Notes: generated by a model not told the origin, from the letters alone. Positions 9,349 through 18,629 are shown, counted from the first letter of the stretch. The stretch is DNA of 64,000 bases from a candidate division FCPU426 bacterium (GCA_027366525.1 DAHXKG010000005.1:1-64000), one strand, 5' to 3'. Translations and numbers: made by a program.

Positions 9349-9579
9349 ATGAAGTTATTAATTGAATTTGTCACCAAATCATTGGTGGACAAACCCGAAG
9401 AAGTAGTGATTCAAGAACGCATGGAAGGGACGATGAAAATATTGGAGTTGCGTGTTGCCAAGGATGATTATGGCAAGATTATTGGGAAACAGGGACAGAC
9501 GGTCAAAGCCATGCGAACACTGTTATCAGCCGCTTGCAATAAAAATGGTTTGAAATATACCTTGGAAGTCGTTGAATAA
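9349..9579 (+). CDS. khpA: KH-domain RNA-binding protein KhpA
   Basis: A 76-residue single KH domain with the GxxG loop as IIGKQGQTVKAM near residue 44. Its place between rpsP and rimM is the usual one for KhpA (YlqC), an RNA chaperone that partners KhpB and affects cell division and envelope gene expression in Gram-positives. Start ATG with GGTTGGAGG just upstream. Its end overlaps the proposed rimM start by 8 bases. Confidence 0.93.
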   Translation: MKLLIEFVTKSLVDKPEEVVIQERMEGTMKILELRVAKDDYGKIIGKQGQTVKAMRTLLSAACNKNGLKYTLEVVE

Positions 9580-10102
9580 TTCGCTTCCCGAAGGATATGT
9601 CGCATTAGCTCAGGTGATGAGGCCTCAAGGGTTGAAAGGGGATCTCAAGATTCACTTGTTGTGTTCGGGTATTGAACGTCTTCAAGCTTGTGCGGATCTG
9701 AAAATATTTCATTCCACCCAAGGGTTGATTTCTGTGGCAATGACCACGGCGGCGGTTCGTCCGGATGGATATGGCGTGATTCATTTAAAGGAAGTCACCA
9801 ATCGATCCGAGGCTGAAAAACTTCGAGAGGCTTTTCTCGTCATCCAAGCAGACCAGACAGTTTCGCTTGCAGCCGATACCTTTTTTATCCATGATTTATT
9901 GGGATTGCAAGTTGAAACGATTCAGGGCGAAGATTTAGGAATCGTAACCGAGATGCTTGAATTGCCCGCGAATTGGGTATTTCTTGTTCAAAAAGGGAAT
10001 CAAGAAACACTGATCCCCAGTTTGAAATCGATGATTCGACACGTGGATTTGAAAAAAAGAAAAATGATTGTCGCATTGCCCGAATTTTTAGAGGCTCAGT
10101 AG
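9572..10102 (+). CDS. rimM: 16S rRNA processing protein RimM
   Basis: Assembly factor for the 30S head that binds S19. About 176 residues: an N-terminal RimM barrel (GYVALAQVMRPQGLKGDLKI) and a C-terminal PRC barrel (DLLGLQVETIQGEDLGIV, then ETLIPSLKSMI). The frame has no early ATG. The TTG at 9572 overlaps the end of khpA and is preceded by GGAAG, giving a normal N-terminus, so translation is probably coupled to khpA. Confidence 0.93.
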   Translation: MNNSLPEGYVALAQVMRPQGLKGDLKIHLLCSGIERLQACADLKIFHSTQGLISVAMTTAAVRPDGYGVIHLKEVTNRSEAEKLREAFLVIQADQTVSLAADTFFIHDLLGLQVETIQGEDLGIVTEMLELPANWVFLVQKGNQETLIPSLKSMIRHVDLKKRKMIVALPEFLEAQ

Positions 10103-10112
10103 GAGCGGGAGG

Positions 10113-10832
10113 ATGGCACTTCGGATTGATATTTTGACGCTGTTTCCCGATTATTTTTCAAGCCCTTTTTCGGTCAGTTTAATTAAACGGGCGATTGAAA
10201 AAAATTTGATTGATATTCGAACCCATAATTTGCGACAATACTGTTTGGACAAGCATCAAACGGCAGATGATGTTTCTTATGGTGGCGGAGCCGGGATGGT
10301 GTTGAAACCCGAGCCAATGGCTAGGGCGATACGACAGATTATAAAAAAACGAAAAACGACCGTGATTTACTTGTCCCCGCAAGGGCAGGTTTTTAATCAT
10401 GCGTGGGCGATGGAACTATCAAGGCGCCGATCGATGTTCTTGATTTGTGGGCATTATGAAGGAATCGATGAGCGGATCGTTGATAAATATGTGGATGAGG
10501 AGATAAGTTTAGGTGATTTTGTGATGACCGGAGGAGAACCTGCGGCCGCTGCTATTGTCGATGCGGTCGTTCGTTTGCGGCCGGGTGTGGTCCAATCGGT
10601 TGAATCGATCGAAAAAGACAGTTTTTATGATGGTGGGTTGGACTATCCCCATTATACGAAACCAAGACAATTTGAAAAAATGGACGTTCCGTCGGTGCTT
10701 CTTTCAGGGAACCATCTACAAATCCAACAATGGAGAAGAAAGGCAGCTTTGAAGAAGACCCAAAGTCGTCGACCAGATCTTTTTCAAAAGATGATGTTAT
10801 CGGACGAAGATCGAAAATTATTAAGTGAATAG
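10113..10832 (+). CDS. trmD: tRNA (guanine37-N1)-methyltransferase TrmD
   Basis: SAM-dependent methylation of G37 next to the anticodon, preventing +1 frameshifts. 239 residues, normal length, SPOUT fold with trefoil knot. Visible motifs are RIDILTLFPDYF at the N-terminus, YGGGAGMVLKPEP, FLICGHYEGIDERI and SLGDFVMTGGEPAAAA-IVDAV (the SAM-binding knot). Start ATG at 10113 with GGGAGG directly upstream. Operon position between rimM and rplS is canonical. Confidence 0.97.
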   Translation: MALRIDILTLFPDYFSSPFSVSLIKRAIEKNLIDIRTHNLRQYCLDKHQTADDVSYGGGAGMVLKPEPMARAIRQIIKKRKTTVIYLSPQGQVFNHAWAMELSRRRSMFLICGHYEGIDERIVDKYVDEEISLGDFVMTGGEPAAAAIVDAVVRLRPGVVQSVESIEKDSFYDGGLDYPHYTKPRQFEKMDVPSVLLSGNHLQIQQWRRKAALKKTQSRRPDLFQKMMLSDEDRKLLSE

Positions 10833-10874
10833 TTAGGCCAGACAGTCAACTGATATTTGAAGGGGGAATAGGTT

Positions 10875-11357
10875 ATGAATAGTGTTGTTCAGGCATTTGA
10901 GAATTCAAAAATAATTCGAGCGGAAGTTCCGTTTCGAATTGGAGATACGGTTAAAGTTTCGCTCCGAATCAAGGAAGGCGAAAAAGAACGAATTCAGATT
11001 TTCGAAGGTGTAGTCATTGCCATCAAAGGTAAAGGTGGTTCCATGCGCTTTACCGTTCGAAAAATTTCCTATGGTGTTGGAGCTGAGAAAAGCTTTTTTT
11101 ATCAATCCCCCATGATTAAGGATATTAAGGTCATTCGATCGGGGAAAATTCGTCGAGCCAAATTGTTCTATTTGCGTGAAAAGACGAGTAAAAAAGATAT
11201 CCGCATTGAAGAAAGTAAGAAAACCGGATTCAAATCGGCTCCGGGGGCTCCATCCAATACATCGGAATCATCAGAAGTGATTTCAACGCCTATCCCTGAA
11301 ACTCCCACGGTCGACGCCACATCGGCTCCTGCTCCCTCCGATCCTCCCAAGGCTTAG
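10875..11357 (+). CDS. rplS: 50S ribosomal protein L19 with a long Ser/Thr/Pro tail
   Basis: Residues 1-115 are ordinary L19, at the interface of the subunits: FRIGDTVKVSLRIKEG, QIFEGVVIAIKG, RFTVRKISYGVGAEKSF, RRAKLFYLREK. The 160-residue total is about 40 longer than usual. The extra tail after KKDIRIEES is low-complexity Ser/Thr/Pro/Ala with acidic residues, predicted disordered. The frame and codon use continue without a break, so it is a real extension and not a read-through artefact. Start ATG after AAGGGGGAATAGG. Confidence 0.95.
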   Translation: MNSVVQAFENSKIIRAEVPFRIGDTVKVSLRIKEGEKERIQIFEGVVIAIKGKGGSMRFTVRKISYGVGAEKSFFYQSPMIKDIKVIRSGKIRRAKLFYLREKTSKKDIRIEESKKTGFKSAPGAPSNTSESSEVISTPIPETPTVDATSAPAPSDPPKA

Positions 11358-11433
11358 TTCGCATCCTGTATTGATTAGGACTGCTGAGCAACTTGGGAAG
11401 GGTGGTTGATAAAATTTAGTGGGTAGGTTCAAG

Positions 11434-13035
11434 ATGGGCTTTCAAAAGCCGTGGAGAAAATTAATCGTCAACTTTTCTATTCTTTTCATCACCCTTTTGG
11501 GCTTGGAATGGGGGTGTACAGGCTCAGGCGCCATTAACCCACTTTCGCCTCAAGCCGCCACCATTACGGCAGCCTCTTCGACATCTTCCGGCTCTGCTCA
11601 AATTCATTGGAGTTCGGTTCCGGTTTTTCCCACCACGACGCAAACATTGAATGGTGTCTTTATGTTAAGCTCGCAAGACGGGTGGGCATGTGGAAATAAT
11701 GGCGTGATTTTACGATACAATGGAACCTCGTGGGCTAAACAAACATTGCCGTTCCCGGATCCGGGAAATTTATTTTCGATTTCATTTGCGGATAGTCAGG
11801 ATGGATTTGCGGTGGGTTCCAATGGCGTGATTCTATATTATCATGATGGGACTTGGGCCGAAGAACAATCCCCAACCCAAAATACCTTATATGCCATTAC
11901 TGTAACGCCTGAAATGACGGCTTGGGCTGTGGGAGCGGAAGGGACTGTTTTGAATTTTAATGGCTCGACCTGGCAACAAGTGACCATTCCCAATGTAACC
12001 CAAAATTTGTATGGCGTGAGTTTATCGAGTTTAAGCAATGGATTGATTGTGGGAAGCCAGGGAACAATTTTGAGATACAATGGCCAAGAGTGGAGTTTAT
12101 TTGGATCCAATGTTTCAACAGAACGATTAAATGCAGTCTATACCACAAGTGATTCAGAGGCCTGGGCCGTCGGCGCCTTTGGAACGATTTTGGAGTTTAA
12201 TGGCACCACGTGGAGTTCACAACTAACTCCTGCGACCGGCACGGATCTTTTGGATGTCTATGTGCCCAACAGTTCAGAAGGATGGGCGGTAGGAACGCAG
12301 GGTCAGTTTCTATACTTTGATGGCGATCGGTGGATTCTGGAAGAAGCCGCTAAAAATCGTCCAACACTTAATGCAATCAGTTTTACTCGGGGCAATACAG
12401 GATTTACCGTTGGCCAAACTGGGTCGGTTTTTAAATACTATAGTCATTTAACAAAACGGTATAAATTAACCTTAGTTGGAAAGGTTTTAAAAAAAGAATT
12501 AAAACCGTTTGTTGCATGGAAAATCCAATACACGATTCAAAATATTGGAAACCAAAATTCACCGGAATTTACGTATCAGGTGAAACTGCCATTTCAATTA
12601 TCTCCGTTGCAAATTCCTACTCCAACCCCGACGCCCTTGCTCAATACAACCATGAGTGAAAAGATTGTTCATTTTATTTCCAATAAATTGGATCTAAACC
12701 ACCCCACCGTAACACCAACTCCTGTGGTCATGCAAGCACGTCAAAACTGGAATTATTCGAATCGCCAATTGGTTTGGCCCCTGTCTATTCTGAAGCCCGG
12801 TGGCGTAGTGCAATTAAACTTGCTGTTGAAAGATACCCGGCCTGTGACCATCAAAAAGATTGCCTCTTTAAAAGCCATATTGATGATTCACCAAAAAGCG
12901 AAGATCCAAGCGCCGATTTTGTTTTTAATTCCACCCAAAATTAAAAAGCAAGCTTTGAGACGTTCCATTCAAATCAAAGCCTTGCGTCAACAGGAACAGG
13001 ATATTTTAAATGCCATCCCATCGCCCTCTGAATGA
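11434..13035 (+). CDS. Exported YCF48/BNR-type beta-propeller protein
   Basis: About 533 residues. An N-terminal hydrophobic segment (residues 10-25) ends in GLEWGC; the Cys suggests a lipoprotein, though the lipobox is weak. Residues 40-340 hold about seven repeats of the form W(A/T)VG-x-x-G-x-I-L-x-(Y/F)-N-G-(T/S)-x-W, the YCF48/photosynthesis-assembly-like propeller. A C-terminal beta-rich part (residues 345-535) includes two short Pro/Thr linkers and a basic tail. The frame also opens at a GTG (11419); the ATG at 11434 has AGG 6 bases upstream. It intrudes between rplS and rnhB and overlaps rnhB by 26 bases. Function unknown; extracellular or periplasmic binding is likely. Confidence 0.8.
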   Translation: MGFQKPWRKLIVNFSILFITLLGLEWGCTGSGAINPLSPQAATITAASSTSSGSAQIHWSSVPVFPTTTQTLNGVFMLSSQDGWACGNNGVILRYNGTSWAKQTLPFPDPGNLFSISFADSQDGFAVGSNGVILYYHDGTWAEEQSPTQNTLYAITVTPEMTAWAVGAEGTVLNFNGSTWQQVTIPNVTQNLYGVSLSSLSNGLIVGSQGTILRYNGQEWSLFGSNVSTERLNAVYTTSDSEAWAVGAFGTILEFNGTTWSSQLTPATGTDLLDVYVPNSSEGWAVGTQGQFLYFDGDRWILEEAAKNRPTLNAISFTRGNTGFTVGQTGSVFKYYSHLTKRYKLTLVGKVLKKELKPFVAWKIQYTIQNIGNQNSPEFTYQVKLPFQLSPLQIPTPTPTPLLNTTMSEKIVHFISNKLDLNHPTVTPTPVVMQARQNWNYSNRQLVWPLSILKPGGVVQLNLLLKDTRPVTIKKIASLKAILMIHQKAKIQAPILFLIPPKIKKQALRRSIQIKALRQQEQDILNAIPSPSE

Positions 13036-13807
13036 AATTCAGAAGCAAATTTTTCTGGAACCTCGAACGATGGAAAATTATCAAAAACTCGTAGATCAAT
13101 TTCACAACGATCCCCGTCGGGGTGTTCAAACGAGCTTGGAACGATTTAAACGCGAAATGGATTACCAGGATCGAGAAAAACATCGAATTCAAAAAATGCT
13201 TGAAATCGAAAAAACATTGATAGCGAAGGGAGTGCAGGGCATTGCCGGAATTGATGAAGCCGGTCGCGGACCCTGGGTGGGTCCGGTGGTTGCCGCCGCG
13301 GTTGTTCTGCCCGCGGTTTTCCATTGGGACGGACTCAACGATTCCAAAAAAGTTTCTCAAGCACGGCGGGAAGATTTGTTTTTGAAAATTACATCTCAGG
13401 CTTTAGATTTTGGTGTGGGAAGTGCCAGTGCCGCTGAAATTGATCAAGTCAATATCTATCGAGCCACTCAAATCGCTATGGAGCGGGCCGTTCAAGCCAT
13501 GCATCAGCCACCCCAATATTTATTAATTGATGCCATGAACATTCCCAATCTGGCGTGGATTCCTCAAAAAAACATCATTCATGGGGATGCTTGCTCAGCC
13601 AGTATTGCGGCAGCCTCCATTGTAGCTAAAGTGACACGCGATCATTGGATGGAACAGTTGGATCTGGTTTATCCTCAATATGCATTTAAGCAACACAAGG
13701 GCTATGGAACTACTCGCCATTGGCAGGCCATACAAAAATATGGAATTTGTCCGGAACACCGGCGTTCATTTTCTCCCATTGCCCAGTGGAGTGGAATTGA
13801 AAATTAA
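13010..13807 (+). CDS. rnhB: Ribonuclease HII
   Basis: Removes ribonucleotides and RNA primers from RNA-DNA hybrids. Catalytic motif GIDEAGRGPWVGPVVAAAV near residue 80; the later acidic residues lie in LLIDAMN and in SIAAASIVAKVTRD. The 265-residue length with about 75 residues ahead of the catalytic core resembles the longer Bacillus-type RnhB. The start at 13010 overlaps the previous gene by 26 bases; the ATG at 13070 would give a shorter extension. The rplS-rnhB neighbourhood is common. Confidence 0.95.
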   Translation: MPSHRPLNEIQKQIFLEPRTMENYQKLVDQFHNDPRRGVQTSLERFKREMDYQDREKHRIQKMLEIEKTLIAKGVQGIAGIDEAGRGPWVGPVVAAAVVLPAVFHWDGLNDSKKVSQARREDLFLKITSQALDFGVGSASAAEIDQVNIYRATQIAMERAVQAMHQPPQYLLIDAMNIPNLAWIPQKNIIHGDACSASIAAASIVAKVTRDHWMEQLDLVYPQYAFKQHKGYGTTRHWQAIQKYGICPEHRRSFSPIAQWSGIEN

Positions 13808-13896
13808 ATTCATGTCCTGAATGTGAAAACAAATTTAAAAGTACCGACATCTCAATCGATGCAAATATCGATTGAAAATACGAGGAGCCGTAGGGC

Positions 13897-13932
13897 ATGC
13901 ATAAAAAACAGGTTTTGAAAAAAACTCAATGA
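13897..13932 (+). CDS. Possible 11-codon leader peptide coupled to cca
   Basis: A minute frame encoding MHKKQVLKKTQ has a strong ribosome binding site (GAGGAG, 13882-13887). Its TGA overlaps the cca start as ATGA (13929-13932). The cca start itself has no Shine-Dalgarno, so ribosomes finishing this peptide could reinitiate on cca. The sequence is Lys-rich with no known family. It may instead be the decayed 5' end of a former gene such as yraN, or chance. Confidence 0.45.
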   Translation: MHKKQVLKKTQ

Positions 13933-15194
13933 CCCCACCCAATCAGATGATCCGATATTCAATTTTGGAGTTTCCACAATCCATTGGTCATCTCATTCGA
14001 ACGATTGAGAAAATTTCCAAAGAGAGAAAAGAAAACTGTTATTTGGTTGGTGGATTCGTTCGTGATTGGATTTTAAAGGTTCCCAATGCCGATTTGGATA
14101 TTGCCGTTGAAGGCGATGGCAATGCCTTTGCTCGTGAGCTGGCGCTTCAAACCCAGGCCACACTTAAATGTTTTGAACGGTTTGAAACGTCGACGTTGGG
14201 CATCCAGGGAGGGGGCAAGCTAGATGTTTCAACTTGTCGAAGCGAGGTTTATGATTCCGAGGGTGAATTACCAAGAGTCACCCGGAGTAATATTCAGGGT
14301 GATTTATTTCGACGGGATTTTACCGTTAATGCGATGGCTTTGAAAATTCAGAGCAGGCATTTTTTGGAGTTGATAGATCCGTTTCATGGGAAGCAGGATT
14401 TAAAATCTAAAATACTTCGGGCGCTTCACGCCAAAAGTTTTTTGGAGGATCCAACACGTATTTTTCGGGCATCACGATTCCAGGCTCGATGGCATGGAAA
14501 AATTCATCCTCAAACACAACGATGGATTCTGGATGCTGTTCAAACTGGGTGTTTGACGCGCGTTTCTGCCTTTCGAATTTGGAAGGAACTGCATCTGATT
14601 TGGAACGAGCCGTACCCTTCAAAAATTCTTGATCAATTACAAGCATGGAAGACTTTCAAGCCATGGAACATTCGGTATTCAGGACAAATCTTTCCTAGCA
14701 AGGTTCGCCAGTGGGTAAAATTTTTTAATCAAAAATTCAACCAAACGATTGATCCAAGAGATTTGTATTTTCTTGATTTTTTTTCAGGGTGGACCTCGCA
14801 ACAAATGATTCAATGGGAAAATCAATTTCCGCTGTCTCGGTTGGAAAAACGACTGTTAAATCAGTGGATCCGAATTCGGGAAGACTTCCAACATGGGGCC
14901 ACGATGTCCTGGAGCCAAAAAGATCGTGTTTTAAAAAAAATACATCCGGCAATGCAGGCATTTTTGTGTCTGTGTGAGTCGGAACCTTTTCAGCCTTACG
15001 TGGTCCACTATTTTCGAAAAATAACTTCGTTGACACCGTGGATTCAAATGAAGGATTTGGTTCGGGATAATCGATTTATACCGAGTCAATATACTGAAAT
15101 TTTGTCAGAAGCATTGGGAAAACAAGTCGAAAAAAAATTCCCAAATCAGGAACAACTGCTAAAATGGCTTCATCAAAGGTATGGATCGAAATAA
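13929..15194 (+). CDS. cca: CCA/A-adding tRNA nucleotidyltransferase (class II)
   Basis: Adds or repairs the tRNA 3' CCA end. The 421-residue protein has the class II head: YLVGGFVRDWIL (nucleotide-binding GG-RD, near residue 40), the DLDIAVEGD catalytic Asp pair, and RRDFTVNAMAL near residue 137. An RNA-binding helix block follows (DPTRIFRASRFQARW). The C-terminal 200 residues are helical and less conserved. Whether it adds all of CCA or only A cannot be judged by eye. The start has no Shine-Dalgarno and overlaps a short upstream frame as ATGA, suggesting translational coupling. Confidence 0.92.
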   Translation: MTPPNQMIRYSILEFPQSIGHLIRTIEKISKERKENCYLVGGFVRDWILKVPNADLDIAVEGDGNAFARELALQTQATLKCFERFETSTLGIQGGGKLDVSTCRSEVYDSEGELPRVTRSNIQGDLFRRDFTVNAMALKIQSRHFLELIDPFHGKQDLKSKILRALHAKSFLEDPTRIFRASRFQARWHGKIHPQTQRWILDAVQTGCLTRVSAFRIWKELHLIWNEPYPSKILDQLQAWKTFKPWNIRYSGQIFPSKVRQWVKFFNQKFNQTIDPRDLYFLDFFSGWTSQQMIQWENQFPLSRLEKRLLNQWIRIREDFQHGATMSWSQKDRVLKKIHPAMQAFLCLCESEPFQPYVVHYFRKITSLTPWIQMKDLVRDNRFIPSQYTEILSEALGKQVEKKFPNQEQLLKWLHQRYGSK

Positions 15195-15324
15195 AGCAGT
15201 TGAAATGGAATGTGAGTTTCCTTAATAATTAATTTTAAACATCGGCAAGGATGTGTGAATGAGGGATGCCTTGAAAGCATTCAAGTAAAAGGATTATTAG
15301 TTTGGTGAATAGGGGGAGTTAACG

Positions 15325-16008
15325 ATGTCGACTGCGAATATTGTGAAAATTTTTATTGAATTGGGCATATTGATTTTTTCATTATCGTTGCATGAATTTG
15401 GCCATGCGATTGCCGCCAATCGGCTGGGCGATCCGACGGCAAAAATGTTGGGACGGATGACCTTGAATCCATTGGCACATGCTGATTTTTTTGGAACCTT
15501 TTTGTTTCCATTGATTATGTTCATGTTACCGGGATCGTATATTTTTGGATGGGCTAAACCGGTTCCTGTGACCGCACAAAATTTCAAAAATCCTCGGCGG
15601 GATATGGCTCTGGTGGCCTTGGCTGGGCCCATGATGAATTTTCTCCTGTCCTTCCTTTCCGTCGTGGTGTTAAGTGTGATGGATGGAACCACTTTTTTTC
15701 AAGTCAATCCGGTTACGGCAGGGTTAACCATCAGTTTTTTTCTTTTTTTCTTCTGGATCAATTTTTTATTGGGTGTTTTTAACTTAATTCCCATTTTTCC
15801 CTTGGATGGATCATGGATTTTAAAGGCCATTTTACCACCACGGGCATCCGCCGCAGTCAGTCGATTGGATCCCTATGGATTCATCATTTTAATCGTTCTT
15901 TTAATTTCAAATATTCTTAATTATTGTCTTGCCCCCGCAATGTTGATCCTTTTTTTAGTATTGCATTACTTAGGGTTGGACCATGTAGCTCAGCTACTTC
16001 AAACCTGA
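15325..16008 (+). CDS. Site-2-type M50 metalloprotease (rhomboid-like small form)
   Basis: Intramembrane zinc protease of 227 residues without a PDZ domain, like the YwhC/Rip-type small M50 members. The zinc motif HEFGH is at residues 23-27 in the first helix. The third ligand motif is NLIPIFPLDGSWIL near residue 150, and WAKPVPV lies between. About five to six hydrophobic segments. Start ATG after AGGGGGAG. It lies 10 bases before trpS. The substrate is unknown; anti-sigma factors are the usual ones for larger relatives. Confidence 0.92.
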   Translation: MSTANIVKIFIELGILIFSLSLHEFGHAIAANRLGDPTAKMLGRMTLNPLAHADFFGTFLFPLIMFMLPGSYIFGWAKPVPVTAQNFKNPRRDMALVALAGPMMNFLLSFLSVVVLSVMDGTTFFQVNPVTAGLTISFFLFFFWINFLLGVFNLIPIFPLDGSWILKAILPPRASAAVSRLDPYGFIILIVLLISNILNYCLAPAMLILFLVLHYLGLDHVAQLLQT

Positions 16009-16017
16009 AAGGCCAGT

Positions 16018-17034
16018 ATGGCAGAATCATCAACTACAACCCGTCAACCCATGCGATATCTCTCAGGGGTGCAATCGAGTGGCCGGCTTCATTTGGGAAA
16101 TTATTTTGGAGCGGTTCAGCACCATATTAATCTCCAAACCCAGGGCGAATGTCTTTATTTTATTGCCAACTATCATTCCTTAACGACCATTCATGATGGA
16201 GAGCAACTCAGGAAATTTACGTTTGATATTGCAGCCGACTATTTGGCACTTGGGTTGGATCCTCAACATGCGTTGTTATTTCGACAAAGTGATATTCCTG
16301 CGGTAACAGAATTATCATGGATTCTAAGTTCCGTGACCGGCATGGGATTATTAGAACGGGCGCATTCCTATAAAGATAAATTAACCAAGGGGATTGTGCC
16401 GAATGTGGGATTATTTACCTATCCGATTTTAATGGCGGCGGATATTTTAATTTATCAGAGCGACAAAGTTCCTGTGGGAATGGATCAAGTTCAGCATGTT
16501 GAAATGGCGCGGGATATTGCCGGTTACTTTAATCAGCAATTTCAAAAAACGGTTTTTAAGCTTCCGGAAACACTATTGAGTTCTACGCCCAAGGTTGTTG
16601 GATTAACTGGCGGGAAAATGAGTAAAAGTGATGATAAAAGTGTTTTGCCGATTTTGGGTGATTCGTCGGAAATTAAGAAGAGAATTATGAGTATTGTTAC
16701 GGATTCCAAAGGGGTACACGATCCTAAAGATCCAGATCAAAATCCTATTTTCTTATTATATCAGTTACTGGCGACGCCGGTTGAAGTTCAGGAGATGCGT
16801 GCAGGGTTTGAACATGGAGGCCTGGGATATGGTGAGGCGAAACAACGTCTTTTTTTGAAAATGGAAGAGATATTTGGAGGCTCCATCCGGACTCGTCGCG
16901 CGGAACTCGAAAAGCATCCGGATTGGGTGGAAGATGTGCTTGTGGAATCAGCTAAAAAAGCGGACCTCATTGCACGGGCAACCATGGAACAAGTTTATCA
17001 GGTCACGGGACTTCGATCCTGGAAGATCAAGTAG
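16018..17034 (+). CDS. trpS: Tryptophanyl-tRNA synthetase
   Basis: Class I aminoacyl-tRNA synthetase charging tRNA-Trp. 338 residues, normal length. The HIGH-like motif is HLGN at residues 25-28, after SGVQSSG, and the KMSKS loop is GGKMSKSDD near residue 200. DQVQHVEMARDIA and PILMAADILIY are standard for the family. Start ATG at 16018 follows AAAGG. It heads the trpS-scpA-scpB-rluB run. Confidence 0.97.
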   Translation: MAESSTTTRQPMRYLSGVQSSGRLHLGNYFGAVQHHINLQTQGECLYFIANYHSLTTIHDGEQLRKFTFDIAADYLALGLDPQHALLFRQSDIPAVTELSWILSSVTGMGLLERAHSYKDKLTKGIVPNVGLFTYPILMAADILIYQSDKVPVGMDQVQHVEMARDIAGYFNQQFQKTVFKLPETLLSSTPKVVGLTGGKMSKSDDKSVLPILGDSSEIKKRIMSIVTDSKGVHDPKDPDQNPIFLLYQLLATPVEVQEMRAGFEHGGLGYGEAKQRLFLKMEEIFGGSIRTRRAELEKHPDWVEDVLVESAKKADLIARATMEQVYQVTGLRSWKIK

Positions 17035-17050
17035 CCCATCCCTGTAAGAA

Positions 17051-17929
17051 ATGAGAAATGATATGCTTGAAAATTCCCAGAATGAATTAACAAAACTAGA
17101 GACGACCTATGAGTCCATATCTGTCCAGCTTCGGGAAATTCTCAATCCAGAAGATCAGCGGTGGACGTATCAAATTACGATGCCTGCTTTTGATGGACCG
17201 ATGGAATTATTATTGCTCTTGATTCGGGAACATAAGTTGGATATTTATGATATTCCAATATCCAAAATTACCCAAGAATATATCGCGATTTTGGATGCAC
17301 TTCAAAAGTTCAATATGGAGGTAGCGGGTGATTTTTTAGTCATGGCGGCCACGTTGATGCAAATTAAAAGCCGGATGATTCTTCATCAGGAAACCGAAGA
17401 TGCCAATGAGGAAACTGAAGATCCACGTGCCGAATTGGTTCGACGGCTTTTAGAATATAAACGATTCAAGGAGGCGGCCGCTCAACTTTGGGAATTGGAA
17501 AAAAACACACGCTTGTTATTTCCAAGACAGGTTCCACCTGAACTCAAAGTCATTTCCAAAGAAGAACATTTAGTTGAAATAACCTTGTTTGGTCTTTTAT
17601 CGGCCTTTAAGGATGTTTTGATTCACGCGCAGGAAAATTTTACGACTGAATTAATTCGTCCGGAAATTACCGTAACGCAAAAGATCAATGATCTCATGGA
17701 TCTTCTTCAAAAGGAGAATAAACTGGCCATTATGGAACTCATGAAGTCTTTTCCCAGTAAGTTGGAAAAAATTGTAACCTTCTTGGCTCTTTTGGAACTC
17801 GTTCGATTGAAATTGGTGAGGGTTTATCAAACCAATGTTTTTGAAGAATTCTATTTGGAGTTGATTCTGGTGTCGGAAGCGTCAGTAGAAAAAAGTATTG
17901 AAGCTTCCCATGATGCATTATTAAATTAG
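17051..17929 (+). CDS. scpA: Segregation and condensation protein A
   Basis: Kleisin subunit of the SMC-ScpAB condensin. 292 residues, slightly long. The N-terminal SMC-binding region shows FDGPMELLLLLIREHKLDIY and DIPISKITQEYI near residues 45-75, preceded by a roughly 40-residue charged extension. The winged-helix C-terminus reads VVTFLALLELVRLKLV-like (residues 240-265). Two starts are possible (17051 or 17063), neither with a clear Shine-Dalgarno. Followed 10 bases later by scpB. Confidence 0.94.
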   Translation: MRNDMLENSQNELTKLETTYESISVQLREILNPEDQRWTYQITMPAFDGPMELLLLLIREHKLDIYDIPISKITQEYIAILDALQKFNMEVAGDFLVMAATLMQIKSRMILHQETEDANEETEDPRAELVRRLLEYKRFKEAAAQLWELEKNTRLLFPRQVPPELKVISKEEHLVEITLFGLLSAFKDVLIHAQENFTTELIRPEITVTQKINDLMDLLQKENKLAIMELMKSFPSKLEKIVTFLALLELVRLKLVRVYQTNVFEEFYLELILVSEASVEKSIEASHDALLN

Positions 17930-17939
17930 GAGACCTGGT

Positions 17940-18629
17940 GTGGAAATCAATGAATTAAAAAAAATTATCGAAAGTCTTTTGTTTGTTAGCGAGGTTCCAT
18001 TACCCATTAAACAAATTACATGGATTATTCATGAATCAACGCCGGACGAAGTTCATCAAGCTCTGTTGATTCTTCAAGAAGAATTGAATGGTTTGAATCG
18101 AAGTTTTCAATTGGTAGAAATCGCCGAGGGTTTTCAACTCGTGACACGGCCGGATTATCATAAATGGGCTAAGGAACTTTATAAAACGGTTACCACCACC
18201 CGGATTTCCCGGGCGGCGTTAGAGGCTTTAGCCATTATTGCCTATAAACAACCAGTTACACGGACGGAAATTGAAGCCATTCGCGGCGTGGATGTTAGTA
18301 ATTTGATCCAATCCTTGTTGGAGAAAAAAATGATCAGAATCCTGGGGCGCGCGGAAGTTGTTGGGAGACCGCTGCTCTATGGTACCTCTCAAGAATTTTT
18401 AGTGCATTTTGGATTAAAAAGCCTTTTGGATCTTCCGCGGGTTTCTGAAATCCAGGAATTGGCAGGCGATAAATTGACGCCCGAGTTAATGAAAGAGATG
18501 GAAGGCGAACTTCGACGCCGAGAAGCCAAGCTGGGGATTGCTCCAGAGCAACCCGTGACGGAATCGGCCAATCCGGAGACTTCATCTCCATCGATGGAAG
18601 CGCCATCCACATTTGAGGAGCCAACATGA
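17940..18629 (+). CDS. scpB: Segregation and condensation protein B
   Basis: Dimeric winged-helix partner of ScpA in the SMC complex. 229 residues. ELKKIIESLLFVSEVPL opens the protein, and ALEALAIIAYKQPVTRTEIE near residue 95 is the second winged helix. The last 30 residues are a Pro/Glu/Ser-rich tail. The GTG start follows GGAGACCTG. The stop overlaps the start of the pseudouridine synthase gene as ATGA. Confidence 0.95.
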   Translation: MEINELKKIIESLLFVSEVPLPIKQITWIIHESTPDEVHQALLILQEELNGLNRSFQLVEIAEGFQLVTRPDYHKWAKELYKTVTTTRISRAALEALAIIAYKQPVTRTEIEAIRGVDVSNLIQSLLEKKMIRILGRAEVVGRPLLYGTSQEFLVHFGLKSLLDLPRVSEIQELAGDKLTPELMKEMEGELRRREAKLGIAPEQPVTESANPETSSPSMEAPSTFEEPT

